Assembly: GCF_900176075.1 (NCBI RefSeq) | Contig: NZ_FWWV01000035.1 | Coordinates: 1 to 64,000, forward strand | Direction of reading: 5' to 3' | DNA from: Pasteurella testudinis DSM 23072 | GTDB lineage: Bacteria; Pseudomonadota; Gammaproteobacteria; Enterobacterales; Pasteurellaceae | Length of the DNA: 64,000 nucleotides | Part shown: positions 21,234 to 28,807 of the stretch, piece after piece | Layout of the letters: the number at the start of each line of letters is the position of its first letter | How positions within the stretch are numbered: position 1 is the stretch's first letter | Translations under genes and position numbers: made by a program | The notes under the pieces: model-generated | Seen by the model: only the letters and a program-made list of their open reading frames with translations | Databases searched by the model: none | What the model was told of the DNA's origin: nothing

Positions 21234-22130
21234 GTGAAAAATAAAAATTATTATGATTCTTTGCCTGAATGTTCAATTGTGGATTATGATGTTATTCCAT
21301 ATGTTGAAGCCGCCTTATTGTGGTGCGGTGTAGAATATAATGATTTGCCTGAAATATTAAAAGAGGTTACTGAAATAAGTGGAGGCATATTTAAACACCC
21401 TTATATTCCTTGTCTACAGAAAAAAACAAGAGTTCTAGATTTAGCTATTAGCCAGTGCAAAATTAGAGCAGTTAGAGAGCATGGGCATGGCGGTGATATT
21501 GAAATTTCCGCTAGTGGTGAAAAATTAGTCAGAGATCATGTTGCTTGTGGTCGGCGGCATTTTTGGATAAGTGATCTAAAAAAATACATTTCAGAAAATT
21601 ATCCTGATGATTGTCCTAAAACAATTTTTCACGCTGATGAATTAAAGCCTATTATTGATACAGTCGAATATGAAAGAATGGCTAAAGAATATCAAAAAAT
21701 ATTATTAGAAAATACCAACTTCCAAAATAAAATAAATGGGTTAAATACAAAACTGGCAGATAAAGACAGCGAAATTAGAGATCTAGATTTAACTGTGCAA
21801 GGTCTATCTATTCAACTTCAACAATCTAAATCAGCTCAAAAAGACGCTGAGGATAGACTAGATAGGGGAAGAAAACTGTATCAAGAATTACAATATGAAA
21901 ATTTATTACTAAAAAAACCTAAAACTATTGATACTGAAAAATATGCAGATACTATTAGGCTATTGAGTATTGCTATCCCGAGCATTCCAAAGAAAGGTGC
22001 TAACCTCACAGCTAGCGGATTAAACGCCTTTCTTATAAATCTTAAAGAAAAAACAGAAAGAGAGACAGGCGAGCAATTGCCTTTTTCCGTCCCTGATACT
22101 AAAACCCTTCAAAAGTATCTCAACTCCTAA
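21234..22130 (+). CDS. Coiled-coil protein of unknown function
   Basis: A 298-residue soluble protein that I do not recognise. An N-terminal segment YVEAALLWCGVEYNDLPEIL (about 23-42) resembles the short helical start seen in many genomic-island proteins. A long, charged, heptad-like region from about 140 to 230 (YQKILLENTNFQNKINGL, then KDSEIRDLDLTVQGLSIQL) predicts a coiled coil, and a C-terminal block (NLTASGLNAFLINLKEKTE, DTKTLQKYLNS) could be a small helical DNA-binding module. It starts at a GTG with GGGG upstream, has low G+C, and contains no uptake signal. It lies in the cargo position between the Fic gene and alpA. Confidence 0.7.
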   Translation: MKNKNYYDSLPECSIVDYDVIPYVEAALLWCGVEYNDLPEILKEVTEISGGIFKHPYIPCLQKKTRVLDLAISQCKIRAVREHGHGGDIEISASGEKLVRDHVACGRRHFWISDLKKYISENYPDDCPKTIFHADELKPIIDTVEYERMAKEYQKILLENTNFQNKINGLNTKLADKDSEIRDLDLTVQGLSIQLQQSKSAQKDAEDRLDRGRKLYQELQYENLLLKKPKTIDTEKYADTIRLLSIAIPSIPKKGANLTASGLNAFLINLKEKTERETGEQLPFSVPDTKTLQKYLNS

Positions 22131-22147
22131 TTTATCTCATATCGTTT

Positions 22148-22179
22148 AAAAGTATTTTTTACTGAATACTTTTTTATTT
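22148..22179 (+). terminator. Intrinsic terminator after the coiled-coil gene
   Basis: AAAAGTATT and AATACTTTT pair around TTTTACTG and are followed by a T-run (to 22179). It closes the cargo transcription unit before alpA. Confidence 0.6.
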
Positions 22180-22208
22180 TTGAAAAATTTTAGGATTACT
22201 AAGGAGAT

Positions 22209-22256
22209 CCCAAGCAATAAGCATTCTAATTTAGCAAAATCCCCCAAGCAATAAGC
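22209..22256 (+). repeat. Direct repeat upstream of alpA
   Basis: CCCAAGCAATAAGC occurs at 22209-22222 and 22243-22256, a 34-base offset, within the 170-base leader of alpA. It may be an operator or the binding site of AlpA or the antirepressor system; nothing in the sequence proves which. Confidence 0.5.
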
Positions 22257-22303
22257 CTTTTATTGCGCACGCTTGATTAATCAAATTAAACAAGGGGGAA
22301 TTT

Positions 22304-22492
22304 ATGACCACACAACAAACCGAAATCAAAAAACACTACTCCATTACCGAGCTGACCGCCTTGGGCATTGGCTCACGTTCCAAGATTGACCGCTTGGCGG
22401 CTAAAGGCTTGCTGAAAAAAATAAAAATTGGGCGTTCTGTTCGTTTCTGCGCAGAAGACGTAAACCAGTTTATCAGCAATAACAACGCATAG
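22304..22492 (+). CDS. alpA: AlpA-family regulator / excisionase-like protein
   Basis: A 62-residue MerR-like helix-turn-helix protein: HYSITELTALGIGSRSKIDR (about 11-30), then LAAKGLLKKIKIGRSVRFCA and EDVNQFI. This is the AlpA form found in P4-like satellites and Gram-negative PICIs, where it activates the element's genes and/or helps excision. AGGGGG lies before the ATG. It heads the run to the TerS-like, antirepressor and tape measure genes, ten bases from the next ATG. Confidence 0.85.
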   Translation: MTTQQTEIKKHYSITELTALGIGSRSKIDRLAAKGLLKKIKIGRSVRFCAEDVNQFISNNNA

Positions 22493-22502
22493 GGGGCGAG
22501 AC

Positions 22503-22874
22503 ATGACTAAAAATCTTACTGCTCAACAAGAAGAGTTTGCCGTTCTCTATGTGGAACTTGGCAACGCTTCTAAAGCCTATGAGCGAGCTTATGACGCAAT
22601 GATGATGACTGAGGGATCTATTTATGTTGAAGCTAGCCGATTGCTTAATCACCCTAAAGTTTCCCTAAGAATCAGTGAGTTAAGAAATCAAATCGCCGAG
22701 CGGAATTTATCAAGCATTGATGACTTACTAATCGAAATCGAACAAGCCCGACAGTTAGCATTTAGAACCCATAATTCTAGTGCAATGACTGCCGCCACCA
22801 TGGCAAAAGCCCGTTTGTTGGGGATGTTGAAAGACAACAAAAACAGAGCCGATAACAGCGGCAGAGAAGAATAG
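22503..22874 (+). CDS. Terminase small subunit-like protein
   Basis: A 123-residue protein with the Terminase_2-type N-terminal helix-turn-helix: LTAQQEEFAVLYVELGNASK (5-24) and the SRLLNHPKVSLRISELRNQI block (about 46-65), where TerS proteins normally read N-x-P-K-V-x-x-x-I. The C-terminal half is helical and lacks an obvious large-terminase binding motif. In satellites a private TerS redirects the helper packaging motor to satellite DNA; no large subunit is present here. The fold call is by pattern and somewhat diverged (ERAYDAMMM replaces the usual AGYS motif). Confidence 0.6.
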   Translation: MTKNLTAQQEEFAVLYVELGNASKAYERAYDAMMMTEGSIYVEASRLLNHPKVSLRISELRNQIAERNLSSIDDLLIEIEQARQLAFRTHNSSAMTAATMAKARLLGMLKDNKNRADNSGREE

Positions 22875-22885
22875 GAGTGTTTTGA

Positions 22886-23674
22886 ATGTTAAATAATACC
22901 GCACTTCAAACCACCGGCACCGAAGCCAAAGCAGCGACCTTTACCGCCTTGTTGCCGATTGAGACTAAGCATTTTCAAGGTGTGACTACTCACAGCGTAA
23001 ATGCAAGAACGCTACATGGCTTTTTAGAAAGCAAACGAGATTTTACCAACTGGATTAAGGGGAAAATTGACCGGTATGGATTTATTCAAGGGTTGGATTT
23101 TGTGATTGTCGAAAATTTGAGTTCGCCAAATTTGGCGAGCGCAAAAAATAAACAATCCACAAAAGCCCGAGTGCAGAGACTAACCGATTATCACATTTCA
23201 CTAAATATGGCTAAAGAATTGTGTTTAGTGGAGAACAACCACCAAGGCAAGTTAGCACGGCAATACTTTATCAATTGCGAAGAAAGTTTAAACACCATTT
23301 CACCCGAGACCGCCGAGCGGTTGCGCCTTGACTGGCAAACACAACGAACCCAAGCCAAAGCGCAATACAACCCAATGGCGGCCGCACTGAAAGCCTGTTT
23401 GATTCGCTTAGGCAAAGATTCAAGTAAGCCGCATTACTACATCAACGAATCAAAAATGTTGTTATCGGTGGTGCTAGGCATGAGTGCTGACAGATACCGC
23501 GCTTTACACGGAATCACCGGCGATATTCGCACAACCTTAAACGCTGACCAATTGGAAAAGCTGGCTTACTTGGAACAGGCGGACGAGATGTTGTTAAACG
23601 CTGATATTGATGATTTTGACGAGCGGAAACAGAAATTAATTATCGCTTTTTCGAATCGTTTTCGCAGAAATTAG
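22886..23674 (+). CDS. AntA/AntB-type antirepressor
   Basis: A 262-residue protein whose N-terminal half is the AntA/AntB domain: VNARTLHGFLESKRDFTNWI (about 37-56), GFIQGLDFVIVENL, YHISLNMAKELCLVENNHQG. The C-terminal half (YYINESKMLLSVVLGMSADR onward) resembles the tails of Pasteurellaceae phage antirepressors. Antirepressors of this family inactivate phage repressors by protein contact. In a satellite such a protein could wake the element or a helper prophage, as P4 epsilon does with P2 (inference). ATG after AGGAG; one uptake signal lies near its start (22900). Confidence 0.8.
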   Translation: MLNNTALQTTGTEAKAATFTALLPIETKHFQGVTTHSVNARTLHGFLESKRDFTNWIKGKIDRYGFIQGLDFVIVENLSSPNLASAKNKQSTKARVQRLTDYHISLNMAKELCLVENNHQGKLARQYFINCEESLNTISPETAERLRLDWQTQRTQAKAQYNPMAAALKACLIRLGKDSSKPHYYINESKMLLSVVLGMSADRYRALHGITGDIRTTLNADQLEKLAYLEQADEMLLNADIDDFDERKQKLIIAFSNRFRRN

Positions 23675-23684
23675 AGGGGGGATT

Positions 23685-23957
23685 ATGGAATTTATCAAAG
23701 ATACCAACACCCACAATCAACGCCTGTTTATCTTGGCGCGGTTACGGGAATCACCACACAGCACGCTAGAGCTTCGAGACTTGGGAATTTGCAGCCCGGC
23801 ACCACGCATTTTAGAGCTGAAAGAGCAGGGCTACCGTATTACAACACATTTTAGAAAAGAGTATGACAGCGCCGGAGTTAAGCACCGCATAGGGGTTTAT
23901 ACCTTACGAGCTGATATCGAAAAACAGAATAAAACCAGTATGGAGAATTTTCAATGA
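23685..23957 (+). CDS. Small helix-turn-helix protein
   Basis: A 90-residue protein with a winged-helix look: NQRLFILARLRESPHSTLEL, RDLGICSPAPRILELKEQGY, then a beta-hairpin RHRIGVYTL-like end (VKHRIGVYTLRAD). Similar small proteins are common in Pasteurellaceae prophage regions near antirepressors. It probably binds DNA; the target is unknown. Its stop overlaps the next ATG (ATGA). Confidence 0.65.
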   Translation: MEFIKDTNTHNQRLFILARLRESPHSTLELRDLGICSPAPRILELKEQGYRITTHFRKEYDSAGVKHRIGVYTLRADIEKQNKTSMENFQ

Positions 23958-24313
23958 ACGAAACACAAATTAATCAAGAAGTGGCGGAAATGCAAAAGAA
24001 ACCAGTAAAGGCAACGTTAACAATTCAGTTTCCTTACTTTGTCATTCTGCCAAGCAACACAAACTCATTTAACATTATATTGTTCTTCAACGAAAAGGAA
24101 TTTTTTGTTCACAAGAGCAATATGCCATTAGTAAGCGAAGCATTATTTAACGTTAAATTAGTTCAAGAAACTTGCAGCATTCCTTTATTGGCTTCAGATG
24201 ATTTAGTTAACGCGCTGAATGTTGTTAGTCAGTTCTATCCTGTTAATCCATTAGAAATTATTGACGCACCGGAAGTTAATACAGCCGCGCATGATAATTC
24301 TGCAATCCATTAA
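23954..24313 (+). CDS. Hypothetical protein
   Basis: A 119-residue protein that I do not recognise. It has an acidic N-terminus, a beta-rich middle (TIQFPYFVILPSNTNSFNII, LFFNEKEFFVH) and a disordered end. It overlaps the upstream HTH gene by four bases and ends 18 bases before the tape measure gene, the position where phages keep tail assembly chaperones, but it shows no chaperone motif or slippery frameshift site that I can see. Confidence 0.55.
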   Translation: MNETQINQEVAEMQKKPVKATLTIQFPYFVILPSNTNSFNIILFFNEKEFFVHKSNMPLVSEALFNVKLVQETCSIPLLASDDLVNALNVVSQFYPVNPLEIIDAPEVNTAAHDNSAIH

Positions 24314-24331
24314 CATTTAGCGGTGATGATT

Positions 24332-26746
24332 ATGTCAGAGAAAATTAACGATCTTTATATCGAAATAAACATGGAAACGGGGAAGTTGCTAGAGGGGGCA
24401 AATTCAGCAAGTCATGCCTTGAGCAACTTCGAAAAAAGTTTAGAAAAAGCGTCAAAAACAGTTGAGCAGTTTGAAGCTAAATTAAGTAAATCGGCGAAAG
24501 TGGTTAAAGAAAATAGCACATCTGCCGGAAGAGCCGGTAAAGCCGTTGGTGATTTAGCCAATACGATGTTAAGAGGCGGACAGAGCGTTGAGAGTTATAT
24601 CACAAGCATATCCAGTTTAGGCTATTTATTTGGAGGGCTTGCCGGAATTATCGCAACAGCAGCAGGGGTTTTACTTGCTGATTTTATCGGTTCTTTATCT
24701 TCGTCTGAAAGTCAGATCCAAGTATTAAAACAAGCCATGAGCGGATTAAATCAGGTTATTAAACTTTCCGATTCAGGCGTTGCCGGGCTATCAAATGAAT
24801 ATGCACTTTTGCTAAAAAATAACAAGGAAATGGCACAACACTTAAAAAACTCAGCCATTAATAAATTTGAATTTGATATTCGTAATGCGAAAAATGCAAT
24901 TGCCGATTTAGTTAATGAACAAAGCTCAATTTGGAAAGATATGGGCGGTAATGGGGTTCGTTCGGTTAAAGAAATGGGCGTGGCACTGTCTAACCTTGGT
25001 ACAAATGTTGATACTTATTCCGAGGCTATGAGAGCCGCCGGCAGTGACAGCATGATGTTTACTTCATACGCCAGTACGATTCAACAAACTACTGAGATGT
25101 TAGCTAAAAAATTCGGTATTAGCCGAGAAGAAGCGTTTACATTTGGCAAGATGTTAGCAGAGGTTGGAGACAATCCTACACCTGAAAAAATCAACGAATT
25201 AACAAGATATGTTAGCGGGTTAAGCAGCACGACAGACCAAGGCGAAAAAGCGTTAAAGGAATGGCTGGCAAGGTTAATTGAAGCTGGAGTGAATATAACT
25301 CAAGTCACCGCACTGCTTGAAATGCTTAAAAGCACGATGGACGATGTCAACACCGCCGCCCAAAATGCGAATTTTGATTCAATGAACAAAGCGCTTGAAT
25401 ATCAGAAAAAGCTATTGACCGAGGGCGTGCAAGCAGCCGAAGAGTACAAAATAAGTCAAGCTGAATTGTCCGATAAACAGAAAGAGGATTTAATCACCCA
25501 AACAAAAGAAGTCCAACTACTTAAAGACAAAAAGAAAGCGACTGATGAGGCGGCGGCAAAGGCAAAACAAGCCGCTAATCAGGATTTACAAGACAAAAAG
25601 CGGATTGTGGAGCAGCTTGATAAATATGCTCAATCCTTAGAGGTTGCAAAATTAAAAACCCAAGGCTTAGAACGTGAAGCCTTTATTTTGACGGCAACCC
25701 AACAGCTAGGCGCAAAAGCAACTAACGATCAGATAAAAGCCATGCAAAAAATGGCAGCTATCCGGTTTGATATGGAAGTTGCCACACCTCAATTTGACAA
25801 CCTTAAAAATCAGTACGGACTGGAATCGGAGCGCTTGAAAGCTGAGTACGATCAGAAAATGGCGTTCTTGAAAGAGTATGCTGCCGCACACGCTGAAAAG
25901 CACGAAGAAATTGAAGCAACTAGAGCCGCTATCGAAGAGCAATACCGCCAACAGCGAGAAGAAGCTATGTGGCAAGAGTTCGCAAAAAGCAGTGAGGGCG
26001 CAGCTATGCTAACTGGCGTGATTGATTCGCTTGGTGGTGCTATGTCCAATGCTTTCACTGGCATGTTGACCGGGTCGAAAAGCGTAAGAGAGGCGTTAAC
26101 GTCAATTTCTAGCACGATTTTAAATCAGATTGTTAGCTCAATAGTTGAATGGGGTTTAGCGTCATCAAGGCGCGCTATCCTTGACATCATGAACGTAAAA
26201 AAAACAACGGCGGCGCAAGTATCAGGCATAGCGACGACAACGACGGCACAAGCCGCAGCGACGCAAGCGCAAACCGCAACGAGTGCAGCAGCAGCGGCAC
26301 AAACAACAGCAGCATGGACACCAGCCGCAGCGGCTGCCTCTATTGGGTCATTCGGTGCGGCCGCTACTATCGGCATGACCGCATTAATGGGTGCTTTAGC
26401 ACTTGCTGCCAGCGCAAGAAAAAACGGTGGTCCGGTGTCTGCTAACGCTATGTACCGCGTCGGCGAAAATAACCAGCCTGAAATCTTCAAAGCCAGCAAC
26501 GGATCGCAATACATGATTCCGGGTAACTCAGGACGGGTATTTAGCAACAAAGATGTCACGAGTAATCGAGGCGGTAACGGCGGCGGTAGCGTAACGGTAG
26601 TGGTTAATCAAACAAACCATTTCGGCGATCAAGAATCACGAGGTAATGACCAGCAATTAGCAGCGAAAATAACCGACATGATTAAAGGCGAAGTAACTAA
26701 TCAAATAGCCGATCAAATGCGTGACGGCGGAATGTTAGCGCGCTGA
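24332..26746 (+). CDS. Phage tail tape measure protein (lambda gpH-like)
   Basis: An 804-residue protein with the order typical of siphophage tape measures: an N-terminal helical, Ala/Ser-rich region (ASKTVEQFEAKLSKSAKVVK), a hydrophobic segment near 95-125 (LGYLFGGLAGIIATAAGVLL), long coiled-coil stretches (370-560), a TMP_2-like block (about 560-625: GGAMSNAFTGMLTGSKSVRE, ALTSISSTILNQIVSSIVEW), an Ala/Thr-rich linker (640-690) and the conserved end AMYRVGENNQPEIFKASNGS. At about 1.5 angstrom per residue it would set a tail near 120 nm (family rule). I start at the ATG at 24332, with GCGGTGA six bases upstream. No other tail, capsid or portal gene is in the element, which is odd. Confidence 0.85.
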   Translation: MSEKINDLYIEINMETGKLLEGANSASHALSNFEKSLEKASKTVEQFEAKLSKSAKVVKENSTSAGRAGKAVGDLANTMLRGGQSVESYITSISSLGYLFGGLAGIIATAAGVLLADFIGSLSSSESQIQVLKQAMSGLNQVIKLSDSGVAGLSNEYALLLKNNKEMAQHLKNSAINKFEFDIRNAKNAIADLVNEQSSIWKDMGGNGVRSVKEMGVALSNLGTNVDTYSEAMRAAGSDSMMFTSYASTIQQTTEMLAKKFGISREEAFTFGKMLAEVGDNPTPEKINELTRYVSGLSSTTDQGEKALKEWLARLIEAGVNITQVTALLEMLKSTMDDVNTAAQNANFDSMNKALEYQKKLLTEGVQAAEEYKISQAELSDKQKEDLITQTKEVQLLKDKKKATDEAAAKAKQAANQDLQDKKRIVEQLDKYAQSLEVAKLKTQGLEREAFILTATQQLGAKATNDQIKAMQKMAAIRFDMEVATPQFDNLKNQYGLESERLKAEYDQKMAFLKEYAAAHAEKHEEIEATRAAIEEQYRQQREEAMWQEFAKSSEGAAMLTGVIDSLGGAMSNAFTGMLTGSKSVREALTSISSTILNQIVSSIVEWGLASSRRAILDIMNVKKTTAAQVSGIATTTTAQAAATQAQTATSAAAAAQTTAAWTPAAAAASIGSFGAAATIGMTALMGALALAASARKNGGPVSANAMYRVGENNQPEIFKASNGSQYMIPGNSGRVFSNKDVTSNRGGNGGGSVTVVVNQTNHFGDQESRGNDQQLAAKITDMIKGEVTNQIADQMRDGGMLAR

Positions 26747-26817
26747 GTTTATTACAAGGAAACAGAAATTCAGTATTGCGTAAAACGCAGCAAAACGAGT
26801 ACAGAGAGGTTTTCATT

Positions 26818-27093
26818 ATGAGTAATACGATTTATCAAGTCAACAAAGAAAATGGCTATACAGCGAATCTAAGCGATATAGCAGACCAATTGGCACGGAT
26901 TGAATATCTTCTTGCAAATGCCAGTGAGGAAGAGTTTATCACATGGAAACGAGCGGACGGCACGCAGTACACCGATACCGCCGAGCAGACGTTTAATTAT
27001 CTGCATGAACTGATTTCGCTGGTGCAAATGGACGTTGAGGCGGTACGGACAGCGATTTACATCGCACTTGACGGGGTGCCGTCTGAAAGATAA
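26818..27093 (+). CDS. Hypothetical protein
   Basis: A 91-residue acidic, mostly helical protein (MSNTIYQVNKENGYTANLSD, ADQLARIEYLLANASEEEF, NYLHELISLVQMDVEAVRTA). I do not recognise it. GAGAGG lies nine bases before the ATG at 26818. It follows the tape measure gene by 71 bases and precedes the hairpin leader of the Icd-like gene. Its composition suggests a small structural or binding partner rather than an enzyme. Confidence 0.55.
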   Translation: MSNTIYQVNKENGYTANLSDIADQLARIEYLLANASEEEFITWKRADGTQYTDTAEQTFNYLHELISLVQMDVEAVRTAIYIALDGVPSER

Positions 27094-27107
27094 TGCAGAC
27101 AATAAAA

Positions 27108-27126
27108 GCCCTGTTATCAGTAGGGC
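27108..27126 (+). other. Leader hairpin upstream of the Icd-like gene
   Basis: GCCCT (27108-27112) pairs with AGGGC (27122-27126) around GTTATCAGT. It lies in the 76-base leader of the Icd-like gene. In P4 and P1 the leader of the kil/icd genes is the target of a small regulatory RNA, so this leader is a candidate control site. Confidence 0.4.
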
Positions 27127-27169
27127 AAGGAAATTAAGAATTAATGAATAGCTATCGGAGACAATTATA

Positions 27170-27718
27170 ATGCAAACCACCACACAACAACAAATTCAAA
27201 AACGTGACCCAAATCACTTTACAACCCACCGCACTTTAGGGTATTTTGTTCCTGCAGTCGCAAAATCGGCTGCCGAGCGTGGAAACTCGAATAAATTATC
27301 AACGGCGCATAGCACGCCTAACAATGCGTGTTTTTTTATGCGTGAAATTCGCACACCCAAAATAGATCCGTCTTGTGATTTATTCTCTATGGTGGCGTGC
27401 GATGGGCAACGTTCAATCGTTGGCTGTTTTCCGTTGATAGCAGTTTTCCACCCCGTCGCACGTTACCGCCTAACCGTGGAAAGTAAAGCGGTAACTCTCA
27501 AGCAATTTATCAACGGAGTTACAGCCATGATCTATTTATTTATCGGTATTAATCGCACCGACACCACAAATCAACTTCACCGTTTACGCCTATCCGCCAC
27601 CAATGAACAGCAAGCACGCGCCAAATTAGCCCGTGATTATGTCTTGTTCTTCGCCGGACAGATTAACCCAAACCGCACTTTAACCGCTGATTCTATTCAG
27701 GGGGTGATTTATGCCTAA
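27170..27718 (+). CDS. Icd-like (host cell division inhibitor-like) protein
   Basis: A 182-residue frame with the features of the Icd-like family found in P4-like islands: an N-terminal FVPAVAKSAAERGNSNKLST segment, ACFFMREI, SMVACDGQRSIVGCFPLIA, FHPVARYRLTVESKAVTLKQ, and a C-terminal [17 protein letters not shown]. Family members are annotated from the P1/P4 Icd/Kil proteins that block cell division when expressed. It opens a tightly overlapped set of six genes ending in the primase, as P4 kil opens the operon that ends in alpha. A terminator-like hairpin lies inside the frame (27313-27337), so premature termination is likely to control expression. Confidence 0.7.
   Translation: MQTTTQQQIQKRDPNHFTTHRTLGYFVPAVAKSAAERGNSNKLSTAHSTPNNACFFMREIRTPKIDPSCDLFSMVACDGQRSIVGCFPLIAVFHPVARYRLTVESKAVTLKQFINGVTAMIYLFIGINRTDTTNQLHRLRLSATNEQQARAKLARDYVLFFAGQINPNRTLTADSIQGVIYA
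27313..27337 (+). terminator. Terminator-like hairpin inside the Icd-like frame
   Basis: CACGC (27313-27317) and GCGTG (27326-27330) enclose CTAACAAT and are followed by seven T residues. The structure sits 143 bases into the coding frame and reads as a compact intrinsic terminator. It could stop most transcripts before the replication genes, as early termination does in P4 immunity (inference). Confidence 0.55.
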
Positions 27719-27932
27719 ATATATCGTTCAACCATACAAAGACGATGAAATAATTTCCCTCATTGATAGAGCCGAAACTATGACCTGGTTATTGCAAGGC
27801 TATATCAACAGCTTGCTCAATAAAGAAGATTTAATCACTGTTACCAATGGATTAGAAATTCTTCAAGAACAGATAACAGATATTTATCGCAGAGCTATCA
27901 GTTGTGAAATTAAATTGGAGGTGAAATCATGA
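27711..27932 (+). CDS. Hypothetical small helical protein
   Basis: A 73-residue, mainly helical protein (MPKYIVQPYKDDEIISLIDR, AETMTWLLQGYINSLLNKED). Not recognised. It overlaps the Icd-like stop by eight bases and the next gene by four, so it is translated as part of the Icd-to-primase operon. In P4 the corresponding place holds small regulators such as epsilon; no similarity is visible. Confidence 0.55.
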   Translation: MPKYIVQPYKDDEIISLIDRAETMTWLLQGYINSLLNKEDLITVTNGLEILQEQITDIYRRAISCEIKLEVKS

Positions 27933-28426
27933 GCAGACCAAGCCCGAACGCTATTTTTAAATCGGTTATGGCGAAAACCGCCGAGGGTAATCTAATTACC
28001 GAGGACGGCGAGAACCTTTTTAAATTGTACCGCGATGAACTTACCGAGGCTTATGACTTGCCGAAAGACTTTAGCGAGGTTCGACACATTGAAACCCACA
28101 AAGGCGAGCAAATCGGCTTAATCGCTTCTTTGGCGGTGCATTTTATTAATTACCATTTACTAGGCAAGGTATTAGCTGAAATTCCCGAAATTAAGCAGTT
28201 TATTGATCAGGCGTTAGGCGAACAATACATAGCCAACGCTACCGAATGGACAGGCGGCAACCTGAACCATATCAGCCAAATAATCAGCGTTGACAGTCTA
28301 GGCGATGACTGGCGAGAACAAGCAAAAGCTAGCCATCAGAAAATGATTGAAGAAAGCGCACCACTACGCCACAGAACAATCATCATGACGGCAACCGATG
28401 ACAGCGAGGGGGCAGAAAATGAGTAA
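27929..28426 (+). CDS. Hypothetical satellite protein
   Basis: A 165-residue acidic protein without recognised motifs. It reads MSRPSPNAIFKSVMAKTAEG, has a hydrophobic helix near 65-80 (IGLIASLAVHFINYHLLG) and an amphipathic C-terminus. GGAGG lies before the ATG, which overlaps the preceding stop (ATGA). It belongs to the Icd-to-primase operon; no function can be assigned. Confidence 0.55.
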   Translation: MSRPSPNAIFKSVMAKTAEGNLITEDGENLFKLYRDELTEAYDLPKDFSEVRHIETHKGEQIGLIASLAVHFINYHLLGKVLAEIPEIKQFIDQALGEQYIANATEWTGGNLNHISQIISVDSLGDDWREQAKASHQKMIEESAPLRHRTIIMTATDDSEGAENE

Positions 28427-28610
28427 CCAATATTGGCAAGTTATCGCCTACCGCAGCACGTTAAAGCCGTCCATTGTAGGTAGTAGTGAGGATTTAAAAA
28501 CGGTTGTTGATATGGCTTACAACGTGATTAAGCGCAATGATGAGACGTTGATAGGCATAACCATTAAGCGAGCCGCCACAGCCAAGACAGGAAAGGGGGC
28601 TCGGTTATGA
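28419..28610 (+). CDS. Hypothetical small protein
   Basis: A 63-residue basic protein (MSNQYWQVIAYRSTLKPSIV, DETLIGITIKRAATAKTG). I start at the ATG at 28419, because GAGGGGG precedes it at good distance; it overlaps the previous gene by eight bases and the next by four. No family recognised. Confidence 0.5.
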   Translation: MSNQYWQVIAYRSTLKPSIVGSSEDLKTVVDMAYNVIKRNDETLIGITIKRAATAKTGKGARL

Positions 28611-28807
28611 ACTTCGAGCGATTAGAGGGTATTATTGAGCGCCTACAAGCTGAACGAGAGCGAATCAGAAGCCAAGTTATCGCTATTGCCGGCAAGCCTG
28701 ACACTATCCAAAATGAAACGCTGAAACATCAAATTACGGTGGCGCTTTGGCACTTGCAAGAGCAGCGGGGGCTATTGAATCTGTTGTTGCGAGAGGTGGC
28801 GGAATGA
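28607..28807 (+). CDS. Hypothetical small coiled-coil protein
   Basis: A 66-residue helical protein (MNFERLEGIIERLQAERERI) with heptad-like spacing. It overlaps the preceding gene and the primase start by four bases each (ATGA), so translation of the primase is coupled to it. Not recognised; an accessory to replication is possible by position. Confidence 0.5.
   Translation: MNFERLEGIIERLQAERERIRSQVIAIAGKPDTIQNETLKHQITVALWHLQEQRGLLNLLLREVAE

Noticed and set aside
28396-28418. Earlier ATG at 28398 for the 63-residue protein
   Set aside because: The ATG at 28419 has a much better ribosome site (GAGGGGG) and gives the usual short overlap with the upstream gene.
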